Assembly (NCBI GenBank): GCA_025362765.1
Contig: JANYFI010000650.1
Coordinates: 1 to 7,918, forward strand
DNA from: Ferruginibacter sp.
GTDB taxonomy: Bacteria; Bacteroidota; Bacteroidia; Chitinophagales; Chitinophagaceae
Direction: 5' to 3'
Length of the DNA stretch: 7,918 nucleotides
Shown: one piece after another, positions 1 through 6,247 of the stretch
Layout: each line of letters begins with the position of its first letter
Numbering within the stretch: position 1 is the stretch's first letter
The notes under the pieces: model-generated
The model's database searches: none
What the model saw: the letters and a program-made list of their open reading frames with translations, nothing else
What the model was told of the DNA's origin: nothing
Made by a program: the position numbers and the translations under genes

Positions 1-1
1 C

Positions 2-67
2 AACAATAACCCGCTATTTTTACCAATGCCCGGCAGCATGGTACAAAATAGAATCCTTCACAGATGA
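2..67 (+). CDS. possible 3' end of an upstream gene (partial)
   Basis: A reading frame open from the left edge ends at TGA 65-67 and gives 21 visible residues ending in QNRILHR. Its stop shares the tetranucleotide ATGA with the ATG of the FUSC gene (64-66), a classic translational-coupling arrangement, and this is the only reason to favour the frame. A competing frame starting at base 3 stays open to TGA 138-140 and begins TITRYFYQCPAAWYKIESF. It has a more protein-like composition but would overlap the FUSC gene by 77 bp. Too little is visible to assign a family to either frame, and it is also possible that neither is coding. Confidence 0.27.
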   Translation, partial: NNNPLFLPMPGSMVQNRILHR

Positions 68-2220
68 AAGAAAACAGGCAGCACATACAATATTTCCTCT
101 TCAGTCAATACCTCTCAGACGGTATCCGTACTACTGTTGAAATTATTTTACCCTCAGTTATTTTAGCACAATTTAACCGGCTCGATCTCGGACTGGTTAT
201 GAGTACTGGGGCACTTTGCGCCAGCATCGCTGATGGACCGGGACCGGTTGAACACAAACGAAATGGGATGTTATACTGCATTCTTTTTACTTTTTTGATG
301 ACACTGGTTACAGGCCTCGTAAATACCCATATTTTTTTGATGGGCCTGCTTGTGTTATTGGCCTCTTTTTTATTTACCATGTTTTCCGTGTTTGGCAACC
401 GGGCAGCGTCCGTGGGCACGGCTGTATTGCTTATTATGGTACTTAGAATGGATAAAATAATTGGACCACTGAATGTAACAATGGAAAGTTTATTTGTATT
501 GGCCGGCGGTGGGTGGTATATGTTAACAGCACTGGTATTTTTTAAGTTATATCCTTACCGTCCCACACAACGTTTGCTTGGCACTTGCCTGCACGAAACA
601 GCCCGTTACTTAAAAATAAAATCAGCCTTATACGAAAGCAGCAGCAATATCAATGACGAATACCGTAAACTGGTGGCACAACAGGTATTAGTAAATGAAA
701 AGCAGGATGAACTAAGGGAATTGTTATATAAAAACCGGGAAATGATGAAAGACCCGACAGCCACCGGAAAATTATTGATGGTGACTTTTGCTGATGTGAT
801 TGATTTATTTGAAAACATAATGGCTACCTGGTACGATTACGCCTTGCTGCGGGAAAGATTTGGTAATACCGGTATATTAAATGAAGTGTCTATAATTATC
901 CAGCGCCAGGCTGAGGAAATTGACGGCATTGCATTGGCCATCCAGGCAAACAATCATTATAAAAAGCAGTATTTGCTGGTACCAGCCCTGGATCAACTGA
1001 AAACAACAATTGACGCACTCGACGATGCCGGCCAAAGCAATCTGGTATTAAAAAAAATACTGGTAAATATCCGCAACCTGGGTGAAAGAACGGATGAACT
1101 GATGAATTATTTTAAGGCGGGCGCGGCTGAACAAAGGAATGTTCGTACGGATAGTGAATATGCAAAATTTGTGTCGCACCAGGTAATCAGCGCCAATGAA
1201 TTTTTTAGCAATTTTACGCTGCAGTCTGCTGTTTTCAGGCACTCGCTTAGGATGATGATCACCTGCATCGCAGGATTTATAATAGCGAAATTGCTGCCTA
1301 ATGCACATCATAGCTATTGGATTTTATTAACCATCATCGTCATCGTAAAACCAGGTTTCAGCCTTACCAAACAACGTAATCTTGAAAGGCTTTTTGGTAC
1401 TATTGCCGGTGGAATTATCGGTATTTTATTTATTTATTTTATACACGACCGTACTATACTTTTTTTGTTCACCGTACTTTTCATGCTGGTTACTTATACT
1501 TTTATACGTGTTAATTATATCGTTACGGTTATTTTTATGACGCCTTATATCATCATACTTTTTAGCCTCCTGGGCATCGGTTCAATTAATGTGGCCGAAG
1601 AGCGTTTGCTGGATACTGCCATTGCTTCCGTACTGGCGTTTATGGGCAATTACTTTTTATTTCCCCACTGGGAGTCGGTACAACTGGAAAGTTATATGAT
1701 AAGAGTGCTGAGCGCCAACGAGCAATACCTACAGCAACTGGCGGCATTTTTTTCGGGTAATAAACCATCGTTGATGGAGTATAAACTGGTAAGAAAACAG
1801 CTCTACATCAGTTCCGCCAATTTATCCTCCGCATTTCAGCGGATGTTATCAGAGCCAAAAAGTAAACAACGCAGCAGCCAGTATATTTATGAATTTGTGT
1901 TATTAAATCATGTATTATCGAGCAATATCGCCAGCCTCACCGCAAGTATGATTAATAAGGAAGCAAGCATGGCGCCCAAAGAAATTTTATTTCCCGTAAG
2001 AAAAAGCATTGCTCTCCTTAAACAGAGTTTGGCGTCATTGGATCACACTGCTTTGAAAGAAGAAATAAACCCGTCAAAACCATTGCGGGTAAAAGAGAAT
2101 TATTCCGATAAGCAATTGTCAGAGCAATTAAACTTTATTTACAAAGTAAGTAGTGATATAGGAAAAATTACAACAGAAATTGCAAAAGAAAACTGGAGAA
2201 ATGAAAGGGCTACTACATGA
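64..2220 (+). CDS. FUSC/YccS-family inner-membrane protein
   Basis: This is a 718-residue membrane protein of the FUSC (fusaric acid resistance-like) superfamily, closest in layout to the YccS/YhfK type. Family members are putative efflux or envelope transport components; the substrate here is unknown. The layout is two membrane blocks, each followed by a soluble helical region. The first block (about residues 20-165) carries the N-terminal signature SIADGPGP..HKRNGM at 54-69. A long charged helical cytoplasmic segment follows (about 168-385). The second block (about 393-535) carries the hallmark HSYWILLTIIVIVKP..GFSLT...R..ERLFGTIAGG around 416-450, then ERLLDTAIAS at 513-522, followed by a helical C-terminal tail. 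The ATG at 64 is preferred because FLFSQYLSDGIRTT, right at the N-terminus, belongs to the family core and the next Met is residue 46. No Shine-Dalgarno motif is visible. The start overlaps an upstream stop as ATGA. Length is normal for the family and no lesion is seen. Family assignment is confident; transport function is inferred from the family. Confidence 0.9.
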   Translation: MKENRQHIQYFLFSQYLSDGIRTTVEIILPSVILAQFNRLDLGLVMSTGALCASIADGPGPVEHKRNGMLYCILFTFLMTLVTGLVNTHIFLMGLLVLLASFLFTMFSVFGNRAASVGTAVLLIMVLRMDKIIGPLNVTMESLFVLAGGGWYMLTALVFFKLYPYRPTQRLLGTCLHETARYLKIKSALYESSSNINDEYRKLVAQQVLVNEKQDELRELLYKNREMMKDPTATGKLLMVTFADVIDLFENIMATWYDYALLRERFGNTGILNEVSIIIQRQAEEIDGIALAIQANNHYKKQYLLVPALDQLKTTIDALDDAGQSNLVLKKILVNIRNLGERTDELMNYFKAGAAEQRNVRTDSEYAKFVSHQVISANEFFSNFTLQSAVFRHSLRMMITCIAGFIIAKLLPNAHHSYWILLTIIVIVKPGFSLTKQRNLERLFGTIAGGIIGILFIYFIHDRTILFLFTVLFMLVTYTFIRVNYIVTVIFMTPYIIILFSLLGIGSINVAEERLLDTAIASVLAFMGNYFLFPHWESVQLESYMIRVLSANEQYLQQLAAFFSGNKPSLMEYKLVRKQLYISSANLSSAFQRMLSEPKSKQRSSQYIYEFVLLNHVLSSNIASLTASMINKEASMAPKEILFPVRKSIALLKQSLASLDHTALKEEINPSKPLRVKENYSDKQLSEQLNFIYKVSSDIGKITTEIAKENWRNERATT

Positions 2221-2236
2221 AAAATTAGAGGGGGTT

Positions 2237-2267
2237 GTAAAAATAAGGCCGGATAGAAATCCAGCCC
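2237..2267 (-). terminator. terminator-like hairpin in repeat copy 1
   Basis: Read on the minus strand, arms GGCTGGAT and ATCCGGCC (2266-2259 and 2254-2247) pair around a TTCT loop as 8 bp with one G-U wobble, followed by TTATTTTTAC. It is the same structure as in copy 2. As it lies beyond copy 2 for minus-strand transcripts it could be a second, back-up terminator. It could instead end a short RNA transcribed from the repeat itself, or be antisense to the FUSC 3' untranslated region. Confidence 0.4.
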
Positions 2268-2330
2268 GCTTTAAAATCCAATATCCTATGAAAAACCAAA
2301 TCATTAACGCTGGTTTACTTTTTAAATTGC
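2239..2330 (+). repeat. direct repeat, copy 1
   Basis: Bases 2239-2299 are identical to 2569-2629 (61 of 61). The following 31 bases are still alignable without gaps, with blocks ATTAACGCTG and TAAATTGC conserved and substitutions between them. The two copies are in the same orientation, exactly 330 bp apart. Copy 1 begins 19 bases after the FUSC stop. The left boundary of identity coincides with the A-run next to the hairpin (2247-2266), which on the minus strand is the T-tract end of a terminator-like structure. No target-site duplication or transposase is visible. Confidence 0.9.
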
Positions 2331-2353
2331 AACGTACAACAACATTATCATAA
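2288..2353 (+). CDS. micro-ORF in repeat copy 1 (hypothetical 21-residue peptide)
   Basis: ATG 2288-2290 opens a 21-codon ORF ending at TAA 2351-2353. The peptide begins MKNQIINAGLLFKLQR and ends TTTLS. It matters because the second repeat copy opens a matching ORF at the same ATG, and the two peptides align without gaps through residue 13. The ATG sits 21 bases after the repeat hairpin, with no visible Shine-Dalgarno motif. No family is recognised. Such a short ORF could easily be a by-product of a repeat whose function, if any, lies in DNA or RNA, so the coding call is tentative. Confidence 0.22.
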   Translation: MKNQIINAGLLFKLQRTTTLS

Positions 2354-2566
2354 ATAAATCTGTCGAAAATGCAGTTGAAAAAACATAGAAACGCCTTCTT
2401 TTTCTGATAGAATTTTACCGAAATTTTAATATGATGATGTAATTGTAAACGAAAGGATTTTATTTGCCAACAGATGGAATAAAGCAGCCAGAAAGCCTGC
2501 TTGCAAAAACAATTAGTATAGACGGCCGACGGAAGATAATAACGACCTTATACGCAGCGGTTAGTA

Positions 2567-2597
2567 TAAAAAATAAGGCCGGATAGAAATCCAGCCC
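2567..2597 (-). terminator. probable intrinsic terminator of the glycan operon
   Basis: On the minus strand, arms GGCTGGAT (2596-2589) and ATCCGGCC (2584-2577) form an 8-bp stem with one G-U wobble around a TTCT loop. The stem is followed directly by TTATTTTTTA (2576-2567). On the plus strand the same position is a C-A mismatch and no T-tract follows, so the structure fits minus-strand termination better. It lies about 105 bp past the stop of the last operon gene (2702). It is part of the duplicated element. Confidence 0.55.
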
Positions 2598-2660
2598 GCT
2601 TTAAAATCCAATATCCTATGAAAAACCAAGGTATTAACGCTGAGTTACGAACTAAATTGC
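2569..2660 (+). repeat. direct repeat, copy 2
   Basis: This is the second copy of the element at 2239-2330, in the same orientation, with 61 identical bases (2569-2629) and then an alignable diverged tail to 2660. It contains the hairpin at 2577-2596 and an ATG at 2618. The copy lies 42 bp beyond the 3' end of the minus-strand GT-C gene, so on the minus strand it is downstream of the glycan operon, and on the plus strand it points into that operon's 3' end. Confidence 0.9.
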
Positions 2661-2671
2661 GACAGCAGTAA
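2618..2671 (+). CDS. micro-ORF in repeat copy 2 (hypothetical 17-residue peptide)
   Basis: ATG 2618-2620 opens a 17-codon ORF ending at TAA 2669-2671 that encodes MKNQGINAELRTKLRQQ. It aligns with the copy 1 peptide as MKNQ-x-INA-x-L-x-x-KL. Every codon for a shared residue is identical in DNA, and every changed codon alters the amino acid (I to G, G to E, L to R, F to T, then Q to R). The peptide is basic and lacks a signal sequence, cysteines or a membrane segment. No known family is recognised; a chance ORF inside a repeat remains quite possible. Confidence 0.22.
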   Translation: MKNQGINAELRTKLRQQ

Positions 2672-2701
2672 AATAAAACGAAAATAAAATTACACAGCGG
2701 T

Positions 2702-4294
2702 TTATGGCACAGTAAAAATCAGGTACTGGGAATCAAAATGGCCTGTTGGTTCAATATGTAAGTCCCTCAACCACTGCATTTTGCCTTCATGCCAGTAGTC
2801 GAGGTAGGTTTCGAGGGACACCATTATTTTACCGGTTGTTTTCTTTTCAGGCTCAAATTGAATATCGGGATGATGATCGAGGTACTCTTTAGCCAGCAGC
2901 CATCCTTCCTGAAAATAAATATTGGCATCGCCCAAAACTTTATACGCATCTTTTTTATCTGTAATAAACTCGTTGGTATATGGCAAAAAATGGGGGAAAT
3001 AGGCGCCAACAGAAACAAGTTCCCATAGCAAAAATGCTCCGGTTATTACTACAGGTATTTTACTTTTTACGATGATGAAATTTTTTGCCAGGCTGCCACA
3101 AAAAATAAATAACAATGGCAATACCAGCAGCAGATTTTTTATACCAAGATACATCGGGTTAAACAGGCTGAATAGTATAAAAATAAATGCCGCAGGCAAT
3201 AGCATAAAAATTTCATTTTGTATAAAATTAAATTTGTTTCTATTTATGCAATAGGCAATCAGCGAAGCACATAGAAATAGTAAAAATGGAATGGGGAGCT
3301 TAAAGAAAAAACAAACTGCATAATAATACCAAATAAGTTTTCCGGCCACAGGCCGCCCTAAAAAATAACCTGCCCCATAGGAAGAAAGTCCATTGATACC
3401 TGGTGGTGTTTCAGCATTGAAGGCCACATAGTCAAAACCCGCCACATACGATTCAGGCAGCGGCAACGGCATTTTACCTGCAAAAGAAAACTGCTGTTGC
3501 AATGAGTTAAATCTTGCTGAAACAAAATGATATTCTACTAGCGGTTTTCCACTTTTATAAAATAAGAAGCCTGCATTTATAATAATACCTGACATCAACA
3601 CTATGACAAAAATTTGCCAGGCAAACGAGCGCATTTTTTTGCTAACAGGAGCGGAAGATTGGCATAAAGACATTCCCAGAAAAAACACCACGACCGGGTA
3701 CAGCAACAGCAAAGACTGTTTTGTTATTTGTCCAATTCCAAGTGCCACAGAAATCAGCAGCAAATATTTTATCTCTTTCAACCGGTTAAATTGCCACGCA
3801 TAATAACAGGTGGCAGTACACAATAAAAAACTGTACACGTCAGTACCCACCATTTGCGAGTGGGCCGTTATATTTGGGCAAAGGGTATATAACACTAATG
3901 AAAATATACCTGCTTTTTGACCATATAATTTTGTGCTCCATGCCAATACATACAGCGCAAGAGCCAATGCAGAAAGGACTGAAAAAATTCTTCCGGCAGT
4001 AACATCCGTTAGTGTTTGCTGAAAGCTATGTTTCAAACCGGGATGAAATAACTGCGGTATTGCCCTTGACAACGCATTGAGCGCTACAATGGGCATTTGA
4101 CTGTTGTACACGGGTACGCCATTCAACAGTTCCTTTTGGGGCTGATTCTTTAAAATATTTATTCCGTAATTGTAATAGTTCGATTCATCCCCCGTTACGC
4201 TCAACCTTGCGATACAATAAAAATTGCAGGCCGCATACAACAGCAGAATGACAATCGCAGTGTGACGGTAATATACAAACCCGGTTTTACCCAT
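2702..4294 (-). CDS. GT-C/PMT-like (GT39/ArnT-type) membrane glycosyltransferase
   Basis: This is a 530-residue polytopic glycosyltransferase of the GT-C fold, related to the phospholipid carrier-dependent PMT/ArnT/GT39-type enzymes. These use polyprenyl-phosphate sugars and act on the periplasmic face. After a first membrane helix (about 11-30) comes the loop motif TGDES with the acidic pair D36-E37, the expected catalytic position. PNITAHSQMVGTD (140-152), FLGRP...WYYYAVCFFFKLPIP (311-336) and YFPHFLPYTNEF (432-443) are hallmark segments. About ten membrane helices are followed by a soluble C-terminal domain containing GDANIYFQEG (455-464). ATG 4294 is chosen because it overlaps the upstream GT4 stop by only 8 bases (ATGGGTAA) and starts just before the first helix. 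The frame also stays open to ATG 4375, which would give 557 residues with an 89-bp overlap, and ATG 4306 is a third option. It is the last gene of the minus-strand operon, about 105 bp before a terminator. The acceptor and sugar are unknown. Confidence 0.82.
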   Translation of the reverse strand: MGKTGFVYYRHTAIVILLLYAACNFYCIARLSVTGDESNYYNYGINILKNQPQKELLNGVPVYNSQMPIVALNALSRAIPQLFHPGLKHSFQQTLTDVTAGRIFSVLSALALALYVLAWSTKLYGQKAGIFSLVLYTLCPNITAHSQMVGTDVYSFLLCTATCYYAWQFNRLKEIKYLLLISVALGIGQITKQSLLLLYPVVVFFLGMSLCQSSAPVSKKMRSFAWQIFVIVLMSGIIINAGFLFYKSGKPLVEYHFVSARFNSLQQQFSFAGKMPLPLPESYVAGFDYVAFNAETPPGINGLSSYGAGYFLGRPVAGKLIWYYYAVCFFFKLPIPFLLFLCASLIAYCINRNKFNFIQNEIFMLLPAAFIFILFSLFNPMYLGIKNLLLVLPLLFIFCGSLAKNFIIVKSKIPVVITGAFLLWELVSVGAYFPHFLPYTNEFITDKKDAYKVLGDANIYFQEGWLLAKEYLDHHPDIQFEPEKKTTGKIMVSLETYLDYWHEGKMQWLRDLHIEPTGHFDSQYLIFTVP

Positions 4295-5450
4295 GTTGCA
4301 AAACATTTTGGTAAACAGAAAAATATTGGCTGCCCACCATATCGAAACTAAATTGCCTACACGCTTTTTCTGCAATTGCCTCCCGGTTATACAGCGTATA
4401 TTGGTCTATCAGCTGCTGCATTGCCTTAACAAGTTCGCTCACATTTTCAGTGGCTACCAAAATACCGTTGGTAGAATCAATTATTTCGGCTATCCCTCCT
4501 ACCCTGCTGCTGATAACCGGTAGGCCGCAACAGAGCGCCTCCAATATCACGCAAGGCAGGTTTTCAAACCGGCTAAATAATAACAACGCTGAGGATTGCC
4601 GCATTTCTGCCGCTACCGCCTCATAGGCTATCGCCGGCTTCACAAAAACAACTGAATCCAGCAGGCCTGCATCCGCCACGATTTTTTCCAATTCGGATGA
4701 ATTATTTCCTGCCATCAGCAACTCAAATTGATACCCCATATTTTTCAATTGCAAACAAGCCGCTACAATTCCTTCCGGATTTTTTTGGTAATTCATTACC
4801 GAAGGGTGAATGAAACGAAATACCGGCGGCGGTGTGGCGTTGTAAAAAAACAAGTCGGTATTTACTACGTTGGGCAACGGTTGAAACTGAACAGGAAGGA
4901 AATTTTTATTCACTGTTTCTCCCAGGTCATTGGTCACGGGTAAAAATAAAGCAGCATTTTTCAGTACTCGTTTATTGAACCACCGATAGATAAAACTATA
5001 TTGGTAAACTGAAGGCCTGCTGATAGGATAATAACCAGTCCAGTGTTCTGTAACTACATACGGCAATTGATATTTTTTTTTTAACCAAAGTGCCAGCAGC
5101 CCGGCTTTCATGGCCACCTGTACGAGAACAAGCAGGGGGCGACCGACTTCACTTTCTATTTGATGAAACAGTTTTTTCTGAAGCGAAAAGTATTTTTTTA
5201 CGGAAAGAATGCTTTCGATAAAAACCGGCCATCTCGACTTGCCATAATACACCCGGTAAACAGTCAGGTTGCCGGAGATGTTTTTTTCAGTCTCCACTTT
5301 TCCTACAGCCAGTTGATCATCTTTTAAAATTACCAGTAACGTTACTTTTGCGTAGCGGCTTACTGCTAGCGCCTGGCGCTCAATAAAATCTCCGGTGAAG
5401 GCATCTCTTCGTCCCGGATACCAGCTTGCCAACCATAAAACATGCATCAT
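4287..5450 (-). CDS. GT4-family (GT-B) glycosyltransferase
   Basis: This is a 387-residue cytosolic glycosyltransferase of the GT-B fold, family GT4, likely transferring a sugar from a nucleotide-sugar donor to a lipid-linked glycan. The N-terminal acceptor domain begins VLWLASWYPG (4-13) with GDFIERQALA at 20-29 and TEHWTGYY at 134-141. The interdomain region carries PNVVNTDLF (193-201). The C-terminal donor domain shows the EX7E retaining-transferase motif, E296 to E304 in FENLPCVILEAL, followed by CGLPVISSRVGGIAEII (308-324). No membrane segment is evident. Length is normal for the family. ATG 5450 overlaps the upstream methyltransferase stop as ATGA; the adjacent ATG 5447 would overlap as TGATG and removes only one residue. 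The gene ends in an 8-bp overlap with the GT-C gene. Tight coupling with a flippase and methyltransferase points to a surface glycan pathway. The family call is firm; linkage and substrates cannot be read from the sequence. Confidence 0.92.
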   Translation of the reverse strand: MMHVLWLASWYPGRRDAFTGDFIERQALAVSRYAKVTLLVILKDDQLAVGKVETEKNISGNLTVYRVYYGKSRWPVFIESILSVKKYFSLQKKLFHQIESEVGRPLLVLVQVAMKAGLLALWLKKKYQLPYVVTEHWTGYYPISRPSVYQYSFIYRWFNKRVLKNAALFLPVTNDLGETVNKNFLPVQFQPLPNVVNTDLFFYNATPPPVFRFIHPSVMNYQKNPEGIVAACLQLKNMGYQFELLMAGNNSSELEKIVADAGLLDSVVFVKPAIAYEAVAAEMRQSSALLLFSRFENLPCVILEALCCGLPVISSRVGGIAEIIDSTNGILVATENVSELVKAMQQLIDQYTLYNREAIAEKACRQFSFDMVGSQYFSVYQNVLQHG

Positions 5451-6247
5451 AGTGCAGCATTTTTTATGATGGAAAAAATAGCCATGATACAGTCTCCGCT
5501 AAATGGATATTGCTTTAGAACGCTGTTTATTTTTGTATGCTGCAAATAATACATTCCAAAATGCAACTCATGCATCAGAAATTTTTTCTCATCAAATAAT
5601 TTACCCAAGGTGTAAGGAGAAAAATACCAATGATGATCCGGATGTATGCCTTCTGTTTTATTAAGGCTGGATGCAAAGCTATCCAATGCAGTATAATTGG
5701 GTACTGTTACTATTATCAACGTGCCGTGACAAAAACTATCATACAAAATATCCACGGCGTTTTTTGGATTATCCAAATGTTCCAACACTTCAGACAACAA
5801 AATAATCTCAGGATTAAAAGCTACTGCCGCTGCCGGATATTGAGTAAGAATATCTCCCGACAATATCGCATCATCCTTTGTCTCCTGGCAATATTGACTA
5901 ATGGCGGTTTCATTATTATCCAGCCCCAATAAAGATTTTGCAACTTTTTGCAACTGCAGGTGCAATAGCGTGCCGTCTTTTATTTTCTGTATGGTAAACG
6001 GTGCATCGGAAAAGCCAATATGCAATACATTTTTATTGAGGCATTGATCCAGCATAAAATCAACCCGGTTAAATATTGAAACATTTTTCACCCGAATATC
6101 CTGCAGCCAATGGGCATTTTTTCCGGTAATGCGATAGCGCAAACTACGTTTCAACATGCCCATCGCCATCCAGGTTATTACCCACCTTATTTTACTTTTT
6201 ATTTTCAATGCGTTGCTGATGTGGATGGGGAAATAAATTTCTTGCAA
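5447..6247 (-). CDS. class I SAM-dependent methyltransferase
   Basis: This 266-residue protein has a Rossmann-fold class I methyltransferase core, type 11/12-like. SAM-binding motif I appears as VLHIGFSDAP (74-83), where most relatives have a D-x-G-x-G pattern. The acidic end of the second strand is D110 in LLGLDNNETAI (106-116), GDI follows at 131-133, and the motif IV region is ILLSEVLEHLDNP (149-161). DHHWYFSPYTLGKLF (204-218) matches a region common in methyltransferases of polysaccharide clusters. In this operon it plausibly methylates a sugar or glycan intermediate, which is inference. The start is uncertain: ATG 6247 overlaps the flippase gene by 43 bp. A TTG at 6208-6206 would overlap its stop as TTGA and give 253 residues, and ATGs at 6169, 6163 and 6157 also precede the core. 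The stop overlaps the GT4 start as ATGA. Confidence 0.87.
   Translation of the reverse strand: MQEIYFPIHISNALKIKSKIRWVITWMAMGMLKRSLRYRITGKNAHWLQDIRVKNVSIFNRVDFMLDQCLNKNVLHIGFSDAPFTIQKIKDGTLLHLQLQKVAKSLLGLDNNETAISQYCQETKDDAILSGDILTQYPAAAVAFNPEIILLSEVLEHLDNPKNAVDILYDSFCHGTLIIVTVPNYTALDSFASSLNKTEGIHPDHHWYFSPYTLGKLFDEKKFLMHELHFGMYYLQHTKINSVLKQYPFSGDCIMAIFSIIKNAAL

Larger units (their letters stand above)
2221..2701. other. convergent intergenic region with a duplicated element
   Basis: These 481 bp lie between the 3' ends of the plus-strand FUSC gene and the minus-strand glycan operon. They hold two direct copies of a repeat (2239-2330 and 2569-2660), described separately. The unique spacer between them (about 2354-2566) is AT-rich and shows no convincing gene. 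It contains a modest inverted repeat, AAGCAG at 2482-2487 and CTGCTT at 2497-2502 with a 9-nt loop, without a strong T-tract on either side. No clear TTTG / TAnnTTTG Bacteroidota promoter pair with correct spacing was found in the spacer. No strong plus-strand terminator for FUSC is evident: the repeat hairpin has a C-A mismatch on that strand and no T-run after it. Confidence 0.6.

Noticed and set aside
105..419. 104-codon minus-strand ORF inside the FUSC gene
   Set aside because: Antisense shadow of a well-supported gene; the FUSC frame has clear family motifs across this region and the antisense peptide shows no recognisable domain.
2443..2466. Bacteroidota-type promoter (TTG then TTTATTTG) in the spacer
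   Set aside because: The spacing between the two boxes is about 13 bp, too short for the usual -33/-7 distance, and the -7 box lacks the conserved A.
2482..2502. AAGCAG/CTGCTT hairpin in the repeat spacer as a terminator
   Set aside because: Only 6 bp with a 9-nt loop and no proper T-tract next to it on either strand.
2239..2660. CRISPR array
   Set aside because: Only two repeats, 61 bp identical and 330 bp apart, with no cas genes; repeat and spacer sizes do not fit.
2552..2704. Short CAGCGGTT repeat at 2555-2562 and 2695-2702
   Set aside because: Eight to eleven bases of similarity in AT-rich DNA; too short to separate from chance and not linked to the 92-bp element.
2789..3028. Plus-strand 79-codon ORF under the GT-C gene
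   Set aside because: It overlaps the conserved C-terminal domain of the GT-C gene on the opposite strand and has no family features; a shadow frame.
5630..5932. 100-codon plus-strand ORF under the methyltransferase gene
   Set aside because: It is antisense to the SAM-binding core, its composition is odd (many I, Q, R, Y, C), and no start signal or family resemblance is seen.
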